Of a stretch of 37,083 nucleotides of DNA, positions 16,483 through 23,868 are shown in pieces. A program made the position numbers and the translations under genes. Source of the DNA: JBNLBS01 sp050303415 (lineage in GTDB: Bacteria; Pseudomonadota; Gammaproteobacteria; Methylococcales; Methylomonadaceae). The number at the start of each line of letters is the position of its first letter. The stretch's first letter is position 1. The stretch spans positions 1-37,083 of the forward strand of contig JBNLBS010000022.1 in NCBI GenBank assembly GCA_050303415.1. Direction: 5' to 3'. A model generated the notes under the pieces. It searched no databases. It was not told where the DNA came from and saw only the letters and a list, made by a program, of their open reading frames with translations.

Positions 16483-19400
16483 CCTCTTGCCGTAATGCCT
16501 GCTCTATTTCCGCCTCTTTGCCTTTAGTGTAAACACTAATTCCCTGATCCAGATGATAAATATGTTCAATCAACCAATCGCCGAGGAATTGACTTAAATC
16601 GTTGGAACTAAGTCTTCCGGCATTAAAATCGGCACATTTACGATCGACCTGCTTGAGCAAAAATTGATGCGTTTTCTTATGGTTTCTTAAACTGGGATAA
16701 CCGCAAGCCTGCATAATTATCTCTTCTCTCTTAAAGTGGCCATGGGTATAGTCAACGAGTTCTGTAAGGATAAGGCTTTCTTTTTCTTCATATTCAGGAT
16801 CTTGTTTCGACAGTTGTAAACAACGGTTCATGATTGCAAACAAAGTTTTATGATCCCTATCTACAACTTCAATACCTGTTCCCATTTTTTGCTGATCCCA
16901 GACAAATAATTCAGCGTTGAATAATTCCGGTTTAGTGGATTTTTGTTTTACCTTATGTTCATCCAGTAAACTTCTAACCCGCTTAAACAACGTAGAGGCA
17001 TTGTAGGGTTTAATAAGCAAATTATTATGCAGGCTTTTATCCACCACTAATTCCTGCCGGTTATCGGTAAAGCCACTGCTCAGTTGAATAGCTACAGATG
17101 GGTATAATTCCCTGACCCTTTCGGCTAGTTGATAGCCGTCAAGACCGGGCATAATAACATCAGTGAGCATGAGGTCCACTTGTTTGAATTTTAATTTCTC
17201 AAGCGCTGACGCAGCATCCTGGGCAAGAATGATGTTATATCCTTGATTCGATAACAACGTGTTGGCTAGATCAAGTAACTCGGGTTCATCATCAACCAAT
17301 AGAATGGTTTCATTACCACGTAATTTTGTAAAATCAATTTTCTCAATTTCACTTATAACCTGATCCGTAGTTTCAGGGCCGGTGTAACGAGGAAAATAAA
17401 TGGAAAAACAGGTTCCCTTTCCGGGTTCGGAAACCACTTTAATCCCCCCATTTATTCTTTCAACAAAACCATGAACCTGAGATAAGCCCAAGCCGGTTCC
17501 AAGTTTTCCTTTGGTGGAAAAGAACGGGTCAAAAATACGGGCTTTAACCGATTTATCCATACCCTCTCCGGTATCGGTTAAATGAATAACAACATAATCT
17601 CCAGCAGAGATTTGAAGATTATCTGCTTCAGACTTTGTTAATGTATGGTTATCGGTTTTCAGCTCAAACTTACCACCTGATTTCATCGCATGCATGGCAT
17701 TAATACTGATATTGATAATCGTATCTTCCAGGTCTCCGATATCGACCCACACAGGCCACAAATCTTCAGCCAGGTTCAAGGAAAGTGTAATTCTCGCAGT
17801 TAAGGTTTTTTCCAACAGTTGTCGCTGGTTGTTAAGAATAGTATTGATATTGACCATCCGGGCATCAACCTGATGTTGTCTGGAAAAAGACAACAGTTTT
17901 TCAGTTAACTTAACACCTCGTTTGGCTGCGTAATGTATTTGATCAGCATAATTTGCTAGTGGAGGCTGTTGATCTGATAATGATAGTTTTAATAAATCTG
18001 CATAGCCAATAATAATACCCAGCATATTATTAAAATCATGAGCCACACCACCGGTCAGCTTTCCCAAAGCCTCAAGCTTTTGAATCCGTTGTAGCCCCTG
18101 TTCTGCTTCTCTTCTGTTTGGAATCTCAAAAGCAATGGACAATAAATCAGTTAATGAATTGATAAAACTGCGTTCCTCTAGAGACCATTTCTGCTTATCA
18201 TCAATCGACTCCAACCATAAAACCCCTGCTGTTTTACCGAAAACATGAATGGGGGCATCCAATATTGATGAGCTTCCATGTTGAGGTAAATATTTATCCG
18301 ATAACTCTTTCGTGCCGTCGCAAACACTGTCAATATCAAAAACTATAGATCGAATTTGCATTAACTGGGCAAAATACTTTGGGTATAGTTCCTGGCGCAG
18401 AGGTGCTCTCGACTGATGATGCTTACTGTCAGCTATATCATATAAATCAAGGCACTCCAGCGTTCTACGATCTTCACTTAGGCGCCATACACTCACTTTG
18501 TCGATCTTCAATACCACACTGGCCACTTCAGTTATGGATTGAATATTTCTTGCAATATTACCCTCGGATAAATTCGATGTCCGAATTAATTCCGCTAAAA
18601 TATAGTGCAAAAAATCGATTCGCTGTTTGTTTTTTGTTAGATTATCTTCCGCTTGATTGCGTTTATGAACAACCGCTTGTAGATCATGACTCAATTGATC
18701 CAGTTCAGCTATCCCAAAGGAATGAAAGTTTTTTTGCGTTTGCCTGCCGGCATCTGATTCAAGCAAATGACAAACACCTTGTATGGCCGTTAAAAACCTT
18801 GTAGCTCCTCGACTGGCAAACCAAATAACAATGGTTAAACTCAGGAAAGAAGAAAGCAGGATTAGTATCAGATAATGCCGAATTGGCTTTAGAAAACGCG
18901 TATATTCAATTTCCGAGATTAAAAACCAATTTAAGGAGGGAATTAAGACATTATTGGTAAGAACTCTTTGTTCAGTCAGCCCTTTATAGATTTTTTTAAC
19001 TGAAAGACTATCACCTGATAAAGCCTGTTTAATACTGCCCTGATGATTTAAAGAAACGCCTGTCTTTATCGCATACTCAGGTAACGACGATAACAGTCGC
19101 CCCTGCTGATCGACGATAAAGAGAACAATACCGTCATTAGAGTTTGTAGCCAGCCTGCTCCATCCCTGCAATTGTGTAAAATTGATTTTTGCCAACAAAA
19201 TCTGTCCCAGGCCCTTATTTATCGGCAAAAATAACTGAATTTCATGTTGATCATTTTTCTGAGCAGATACGTTAATAAAAGGACGACCGGTTTGTGCATG
19301 ATTAAAACCAATAGATAGATTATTTACTGACAGTTTCTGAGTACCTGTGATGACGCCCTGTTTATTTAAAACAAACAGTGCCGTAATAGCATTTTCCTTT

Positions 19401-19642
19401 TCTACAATCGACTGTAATATGGATTTTATTTGTAAAATACCGGCTGTATTTTGTGTACTCCAATCTAGTTCAATGCTTTTATTGCTTAACAGTTGACCAA
19501 TGCGAACAAAATCCTGATCAATTTCATTGCCAATCAGTTCAATAGTTTGCCGTTCTGCAAATAAAGATTGAACTAACCGGTTTTCATAACTTTGTGGAAC
19601 AGCCCATAGCATCAATACCCCGACAGGTATAATTGAGATCAA
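16463..19642 (-). CDS. hybrid sensor histidine kinase with extracytoplasmic Cache-like, GAF, receiver and C-terminal hemerythrin domains
   Basis: A large membrane hybrid kinase (1059 residues from the TTG at 19642). In order: first transmembrane segment, Cache-like periplasmic region (about 20-250), second transmembrane segment (about 256-277), HAMP-like linker, GAF domain (about 360-505), HisKA with H535 in GGVAHDFNN, ATPase with N648, DTGEGMD and GTGLGLS, receiver with D828, and a bacteriohemerythrin-like domain (about 912-1035). All seven di-iron ligands appear present: H931, H969, E973, H988, H992, H1027 and D1032. That predicts O2, NO or redox sensing. The reading frame stays open upstream to 19714, and an ATT at 19678 preceded by GGAG would restore a full first transmembrane segment. 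The true start is therefore probably 19678. The REC-EAL gene overlaps its end. Confidence 0.92.
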   Translation of the reverse strand: MISIIPVGVLMLWAVPQSYENRLVQSLFAERQTIELIGNEIDQDFVRIGQLLSNKSIELDWSTQNTAGILQIKSILQSIVEKENAITALFVLNKQGVITGTQKLSVNNLSIGFNHAQTGRPFINVSAQKNDQHEIQLFLPINKGLGQILLAKINFTQLQGWSRLATNSNDGIVLFIVDQQGRLLSSLPEYAIKTGVSLNHQGSIKQALSGDSLSVKKIYKGLTEQRVLTNNVLIPSLNWFLISEIEYTRFLKPIRHYLILILLSSFLSLTIVIWFASRGATRFLTAIQGVCHLLESDAGRQTQKNFHSFGIAELDQLSHDLQAVVHKRNQAEDNLTKNKQRIDFLHYILAELIRTSNLSEGNIARNIQSITEVASVVLKIDKVSVWRLSEDRRTLECLDLYDIADSKHHQSRAPLRQELYPKYFAQLMQIRSIVFDIDSVCDGTKELSDKYLPQHGSSSILDAPIHVFGKTAGVLWLESIDDKQKWSLEERSFINSLTDLLSIAFEIPNRREAEQGLQRIQKLEALGKLTGGVAHDFNNMLGIIIGYADLLKLSLSDQQPPLANYADQIHYAAKRGVKLTEKLLSFSRQHQVDARMVNINTILNNQRQLLEKTLTARITLSLNLAEDLWPVWVDIGDLEDTIINISINAMHAMKSGGKFELKTDNHTLTKSEADNLQISAGDYVVIHLTDTGEGMDKSVKARIFDPFFSTKGKLGTGLGLSQVHGFVERINGGIKVVSEPGKGTCFSIYFPRYTGPETTDQVISEIEKIDFTKLRGNETILLVDDEPELLDLANTLLSNQGYNIILAQDAASALEKLKFKQVDLMLTDVIMPGLDGYQLAERVRELYPSVAIQLSSGFTDNRQELVVDKSLHNNLLIKPYNASTLFKRVRSLLDEHKVKQKSTKPELFNAELFVWDQQKMGTGIEVVDRDHKTLFAIMNRCLQLSKQDPEYEEKESLILTELVDYTHGHFKREEIIMQACGYPSLRNHKKTHQFLLKQVDRKCADFNAGRLSSNDLSQFLGDWLIEHIYHLDQGISVYTKGKEAEIEQALRQEGENENG

Positions 19643-19675
19643 TAAAACAAGGGCTGTCCAGGCTTGTTTAAGAGA

Positions 19676-19689
19676 AATTTTTGCTCTCC
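19676..19689 (-). promoter_or_regulatory. Shine-Dalgarno sequence and possible AUU start codon of the histidine kinase
   Basis: On the minus strand GGAG (19689-19686) is followed after 7 bases by an in-frame ATT (19678-19676). No ATG or GTG exists between the upstream stop (TGA, 19717-19715) and the TTG at 19642, and that TTG has no comparable ribosome site. Starting at ATT adds 12 residues and completes the first membrane helix. Confidence 0.5.
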
Positions 19690-19731
19690 AAATCAGTGAC
19701 CTAAAAAATAAAAATCACACCAGTAATTACC

Positions 19732-20589
19732 CTAAATATTATCAGGTTTTAAATGCTGCAGCTTATTTTTTTCAGATTGTTTGATTGCCCACGCCACGTC
19801 GACAGCTTGTTTGTTTTCTTTAATATCATGCACCCTGAAACACTGTATCCCTGCCATCACACCAAGCGCTGTGGTAACAGCTGTTGCTGTAACCAACTCT
19901 GCCGGACTTGAGACATTACAAATGCTCCCCATAAATCGCTTGCGACTGGTTCCCAGCAGGACCGGGTAGCCCATGTCTACAAACTTTTGCAAATGCGCCA
20001 AAATATCCAGATTATCTTGTTTGCGTTTACCAAAACCAATGCCCGGATCAATAATAATATTATGTTTATCAATACCGGCATGCAGCGCGGTATTAATCCG
20101 CTGGTAAAGAATATCCATAATTTCATTGACGGCATCATCATAATATGGATTATCCTGCATGGTTTTAGAGCAACCCTGGCTATGCATCAATATAATCGGT
20201 ACCTGTCGTTCAGAGGCCAGAGTTAAAATCGTTTCATCGGCCAAACCGGCTGAAACATCATTAATGATATTTGCGCCGGCATCCAGTGCAGCATTGGCTA
20301 CTAAACTTAGTGTGGTATCAATACTAATCAAGATATCCTTGGAAAGTACGGACCTGATTCCTTCAATAACCGGTATGACCCGTTTGATTTGCTCTTGTGC
20401 GGAAACGGGGTCTGCCCCCGGTCGTGTTGACTCACCGCCAATATCTATAATCTCCGCACCTTGAATGATCATAAGTTCAGCTTGTTTGATTGCCGAATCA
20501 ACATTATTAAATAGTCCTCCGTCGGAAAAACTGTCCGGTGTGACATTTAAAATTCCCATAATTTTGGGCTTATCTTCAAGACTGAACAT
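19732..20589 (-). CDS. folP: dihydropteroate synthase
   Basis: FolP condenses 6-hydroxymethyl-dihydropterin pyrophosphate with p-aminobenzoate to give dihydropteroate, for folate. From ATG 20589 the protein is 285 residues, the normal length. Signatures are GILNVTPDSFSDGG near the N terminus, DIGGESTRPGA (about residues 50-60), the central DPGIGFGK, and the late TSRKRF and RVHDI. The longer reading frame from 20685 would cross the divergent promoter and overlap the opposite gene; 20589 has AAGGAG at 20605-20600, so I use it. It is divergent from the methanopterin/methanofuran cluster, whose second gene is a distant member of the same fold. This makes it the clear folate enzyme of the two. Confidence 0.95.
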   Translation of the reverse strand: MFSLEDKPKIMGILNVTPDSFSDGGLFNNVDSAIKQAELMIIQGAEIIDIGGESTRPGADPVSAQEQIKRVIPVIEGIRSVLSKDILISIDTTLSLVANAALDAGANIINDVSAGLADETILTLASERQVPIILMHSQGCSKTMQDNPYYDDAVNEIMDILYQRINTALHAGIDKHNIIIDPGIGFGKRKQDNLDILAHLQKFVDMGYPVLLGTSRKRFMGSICNVSSPAELVTATAVTTALGVMAGIQCFRVHDIKENKQAVDVAWAIKQSEKNKLQHLKPDNI

Positions 20590-20617
20590 AGAGTAAAAGC
20601 TCCTTTGAATGCAATCA

Positions 20618-20628
20618 GGTATAATACC
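20618..20628. promoter_or_regulatory. symmetric -10 element between folP and the methanopterin cluster
   Basis: GGTATAATACC is a palindrome around one central base. It contains TATAAT (20620-20625) on the plus strand and TATTAT on the minus strand, 31 bases from the plus-strand start codon at 20657 and about 32 bases from folP. No clear -35 matches on either strand. It may serve both divergent genes in a 67-base gap. Confidence 0.5.
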
Positions 20629-20656
20629 CAAAATTTTTGATTGCCTAAATAACTTA

Positions 20657-21193
20657 ATGGACAAACCTCGTTTAGCCTGGGCCATTACCGGATCCGGCCA
20701 CTATATTGAAGAATGCCTGGAATACCTGCTGACTTTGGATCGGGTTGATCTCTACCTGAGTCATGCGGGTGAAGAAGTACTTAAAATGTATGGTATTAAA
20801 CTTGATGAAATTCGTGCCAGAATGCCTGTTTACAGGGATAAAGCAGCTTCGGCGCCGCCTGTCGGTCATTTTTATAAAGGCCATTACCATACATTTATCA
20901 TGGCACCGACCACATCCAACACTATAGCCAAGTGTGTTTTGGGTATTGCCGATTCATTAGTCACCAACCTGTATTCTCAGGCGGGTAAATGTAGAGTTCC
21001 CAGCATTGTCTACCCGTGTGATATTGCACCGGAAATGGAAACCACCGCGCCCGGCGGAAAGGTGATGGTCTACCCAAGGCCGATTGATCTGGAAGCAACT
21101 GATAAACTCCGCCGTTTTCCCTACACCGATGTCGTGGAAAGCGTAGAAGAATTGATTGAGGCCGTTGATAAACGGTTAAAAGCACTCTCATGA
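20657..21193 (+). CDS. flavoprotein of the dihydromethanopterin reductase/AfpA type
   Basis: A 178-residue flavin-binding protein of the HFCD fold. It resembles the dihydromethanopterin reductase (acceptor) and archaeal flavoprotein groups found in methylotroph H4MPT clusters. The N-terminal WAITGSGHYIEECLEYL segment and MAPTTSNTIAKCVLGIADS (about 97-115) are the FMN-binding parts. Proposed role: reduction of dihydromethanopterin to the tetrahydro form; a different electron-transfer role is possible. The ATG at 20657 fits the family N terminus. An earlier ATG (20609) would add 16 unrelated residues and cross the promoter element. It is the first of four genes that overlap by ATGA and are surely co-translated. 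It has no signal peptide, so it is cytoplasmic. Confidence 0.85.
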   Translation: MDKPRLAWAITGSGHYIEECLEYLLTLDRVDLYLSHAGEEVLKMYGIKLDEIRARMPVYRDKAASAPPVGHFYKGHYHTFIMAPTTSNTIAKCVLGIADSLVTNLYSQAGKCRVPSIVYPCDIAPEMETTAPGGKVMVYPRPIDLEATDKLRRFPYTDVVESVEELIEAVDKRLKALS

Positions 21194-22578
21194 CGGAACA
21201 CATCCTTTTTTTAACCGGCAGTCTGGCAGAAAAGCAACTCCACCAGATTCTGGAAAAAATGCAGCCGGAATTTAACTATACTGTGCATCAATTAGGTATT
21301 AAAGTCGCTGCCTTGATGACCGCAGATATGATTAAACGGCGGTTAAAAGATACCTATAATGCCGACAAAATCATAGTGCCCGGACGCTGTCGCGGCGATT
21401 TGGAAGCCTTGTCCAAAGACATGAACATAACCATTGAACGCGGCCCGGAAGAATTAAAGGATCTACCGCTTTATTTTGGTAAAGCAGCTCATAAAGTCGA
21501 TTTATCACATTATCAAGTCAAAATATTTGCCGAAATTGTTGATGCGCCCAATGTTGCCGTCGATGAAGTGGTTAAACGGGCCTATTATTATAAAAATAAT
21601 GGCGCCGATGTCATTGATATAGGCTGTTTGCCGGGAACCCCCTTCGAACATCTGGAACAAACCATTTCAACTTTAAAGCAGGAAGGTTTTACCGTCAGCA
21701 TAGATTCCCTGGAACCGGAAGACTTGCTGCGTGGTGGAAAAGCGGGTGCTGATTATATGCTCAGCCTGCATGAAGATACGCTTTGGATTGCCAATGAAGT
21801 AGCAGCAACACCAATTTTGATTCCTAAAAACCATGGTGATTTAACATCATTGGATATCAGCATTGCCTCACTTAAAGCCAAGGGGCGTCATTTTATTGTC
21901 GACCCCATCTTAGATCCGATACACTTTGGATTTACAGAATCGATAGTGCGTTATCATAGCGTTCGCAGTAAACATCCTGATATTGAAATGATGCTGGGTG
22001 TGGGTAATATTACCGAATTAACGCATGCCGATACCAGTGGCATGAATGCGCTGCTGCTGGGAATATGTTCGGAACTGAATATCAATGCCATTTTGACTAC
22101 CGAAGTCAGCCAACACGCTTGTCGAGCCGTTAAAGAAGCGGAATTGGCCAGACGCATCATGTTAGCGGCAAAAAGCAATAATACCCTGCCTAAACATATT
22201 GATAACGGTTTGCTCTGTTTACATGAAACCTCGCCTTTTCCATATCAGTTGGAAGAGATTAAGGAACTTGCCAGTCAGATTAAAGACCCCAGTTATCGTA
22301 TTCAGACCAGTGCTGAAGGTATACATATATTCAATCGAGACGGACTGCACAGTGCAACCGATCCATTTGATCTTTATCCTGATTTACAGGTAGAAAATGA
22401 TGGCGGACATGCTTTTTATTTGGGCGTCGAACTGGCCAGAGCGGAAATTGCCTGGCAGTTGGGTAAACGATTTAATCAGGACCAGCCCTTAAATTGGGGC
22501 TGCGCTTCAGAACATAATGAACAAACTGTAGATTTACACAGTTTTAAACCAGCAGGAACAACTTTACAGAAAAAATGA
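21190..22578 (+). CDS. DHPS-like protein of the archaeal/methylotroph cofactor cluster (DUF6513-type)
   Basis: A 462-residue protein of the dihydropteroate synthase-related family found in methanogens and methylotrophs. Its N-terminal part (about 1-115) is specific to the family; a TIM-barrel DHPS-like part (about 118-370) follows with the ADVIDIGCLPG strand where folate DHPS has its DIGGES motif, and a C-terminal part runs from about 375. The pterin and sulfonamide loops of true FolP are not conserved, so it should not be taken as a second FolP. It is probably needed for H4MPT or methanofuran synthesis; its reaction is unknown to me. It overlaps both neighbours by 4 bases (ATGA). Confidence 0.85.
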   Translation: MTEHILFLTGSLAEKQLHQILEKMQPEFNYTVHQLGIKVAALMTADMIKRRLKDTYNADKIIVPGRCRGDLEALSKDMNITIERGPEELKDLPLYFGKAAHKVDLSHYQVKIFAEIVDAPNVAVDEVVKRAYYYKNNGADVIDIGCLPGTPFEHLEQTISTLKQEGFTVSIDSLEPEDLLRGGKAGADYMLSLHEDTLWIANEVAATPILIPKNHGDLTSLDISIASLKAKGRHFIVDPILDPIHFGFTESIVRYHSVRSKHPDIEMMLGVGNITELTHADTSGMNALLLGICSELNINAILTTEVSQHACRAVKEAELARRIMLAAKSNNTLPKHIDNGLLCLHETSPFPYQLEEIKELASQIKDPSYRIQTSAEGIHIFNRDGLHSATDPFDLYPDLQVENDGGHAFYLGVELARAEIAWQLGKRFNQDQPLNWGCASEHNEQTVDLHSFKPAGTTLQKK

Positions 22579-23138
22579 TTCAAGAGACTATCGTAACAAC
22601 GCAAAACAATGCCGGAGAAGTCCATATTGCTCCGATGGGCATCCATGTAGATAAGGATGAATTGGTCATCCTGCCTTTCCGTCCCTCCTGTACCCTGGAA
22701 AATATTTTGCAAACCAAATCAGCGGTGATTAATTACACCGATGATGTGCGTATCTTTGCCGGCTGTCTGACCGGTAGACGCGACTGGCCATTAATACCCG
22801 CGCAAAAGATAAAAGGTCAGGCTTTACTACAATCTTTAGCGCATAGTGAAGTTGAACTGGATAAAATAGAAGATGATCCGACACGACCAAAATTATTTTG
22901 CAAAAAAGTTCATACCGTCACCCACGCCCCTTTTCAAGGTTTTAACCGCGCTCAGTTTTCGGTACTGGAAGCGGCAATATTAGTCAGTCGGCTGAGCATG
23001 TTACCACTTGAAAAAATAGATGCCGAAATCAACTATTTAAAAATCGGCCTGGAAAAAACTGCCGGAGAAAAAGAACTTCAAGCCTGGGGTTGGCTGATGG
23101 AAATTGTCGACAATCACAAACAGAGGGTTAACGTATGA
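22575..23138 (+). CDS. DUF447 family flavin-reductase-like protein of the H4MPT cluster
   Basis: A 187-residue cytoplasmic protein of the DUF447 family, which has a split-barrel flavin-binding fold and is shared by methanogens and methylotrophic bacteria. The opening EVHIAPMGIH strand and the RPSCTLENIL and KSAVINYTDDV segments match the FMN-binding barrel. The C-terminal helices include FNRAQFSVLEAAILVSRLSM. Its reaction is not known, but it is regularly found with genes for C1-carrier biosynthesis, which fits here. The start overlaps the DHPS-like gene by 4 bases (ATGA), and its end overlaps mfnB the same way, so equal expression with its neighbours is expected. Confidence 0.85.
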   Translation: MIQETIVTTQNNAGEVHIAPMGIHVDKDELVILPFRPSCTLENILQTKSAVINYTDDVRIFAGCLTGRRDWPLIPAQKIKGQALLQSLAHSEVELDKIEDDPTRPKLFCKKVHTVTHAPFQGFNRAQFSVLEAAILVSRLSMLPLEKIDAEINYLKIGLEKTAGEKELQAWGWLMEIVDNHKQRVNV

Positions 23139-23839
23139 GCGGAATGCTTGCCAGCATAAAAAACCTGGATGAAGCCAAACTGGTAATGGATTTGGGTATT
23201 GATATTATTGATTTAAAAAACCCGGAAAAAGGGTCTTTAGGGGCTTTACCACTGGACACCGTTAAATCCATCGTTAAATTGATTAATAGGAGAAGCATAG
23301 TCAGCGCAACAGTGGGTGACCTTCCCATGAAACCGAACATAATAGCAAATGCCGTTAATTTGATGGCATCGACAGGGGTTGACTATATTAAAATCGGTTT
23401 CTTTCCTGATGGAAATTGGCACGCCTGTATAGACAAACTGAGTGAACTTCAAACATCAGTTAATTTAATCGCCGTATTATTCGCCGACACTCGCCCAGAT
23501 CTTTCAGTAATTGAAAACTTAAAAGCTGCCGGTTTTAAAGGTGTTATGTTGGATACCATGGACAAGAAACAAGGCCGGTTAACACAAATCATGAATGGCC
23601 CAGGTATTCAAAAATTTTGCCTGCAAGTAAAATCCCAGCAAATGCTTTGCGGTTTGGCAGGCTCATTAAGATTACCTGATATCCCGCTAATAATTCCTTA
23701 CCGACCTGATTATATGGGTTTTAGAGGGGGTTTATGCCTGGGACAGAATAGAACAGACAAGCTTGATATAGCCGCCATCAACAAAGTCCATCAAACCTTG
23801 TTAGGCTATAATAATCAGCAAAAAAAAATAAGTGCTTAA
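23135..23839 (+). CDS. mfnB: (5-formylfuran-3-yl)methyl phosphate synthase
   Basis: MfnB converts two glyceraldehyde-3-phosphate molecules to (5-formylfuran-3-yl)methyl phosphate (4-HFC-P), the furan precursor of methanofuran, in the cytoplasm. The 234-residue TIM barrel keeps the Schiff-base lysine: IIDLKNPEKGSLGA places D26 and K28, and YIKIGFF places K86, matching D25, K27 and K85 of Methanocaldococcus jannaschii MfnB. Methylotrophs use the product for the methanofuran-type carrier of the formyltransferase/hydrolase complex in formaldehyde oxidation. It is the last of four overlapping genes. The following symporter is 29 bases away but is probably a separate function. The identification is strong. 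Confidence 0.93.
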   Translation: MSGMLASIKNLDEAKLVMDLGIDIIDLKNPEKGSLGALPLDTVKSIVKLINRRSIVSATVGDLPMKPNIIANAVNLMASTGVDYIKIGFFPDGNWHACIDKLSELQTSVNLIAVLFADTRPDLSVIENLKAAGFKGVMLDTMDKKQGRLTQIMNGPGIQKFCLQVKSQQMLCGLAGSLRLPDIPLIIPYRPDYMGFRGGLCLGQNRTDKLDIAAINKVHQTLLGYNNQQKKISA

Positions 23840-23868
23840 AACAATAAAAAAACGCCGGAAAGCAAAAT

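Noticed and set aside
18379..18804. 141-residue plus-strand frame inside the histidine-kinase gene
   Set aside because: It lies wholly within a well-supported domain-coding region on the other strand and resembles no known family.
19736..20464. Plus-strand frames opposite folP
   Set aside because: folP motifs are intact on the minus strand; these frames have no start signals.
21190..22578. Second folate-type dihydropteroate synthase
   Set aside because: It lacks the FolP DIGGEST and DPGIGFGK motifs and carries extra N- and C-terminal parts of the methylotroph/archaeal family.
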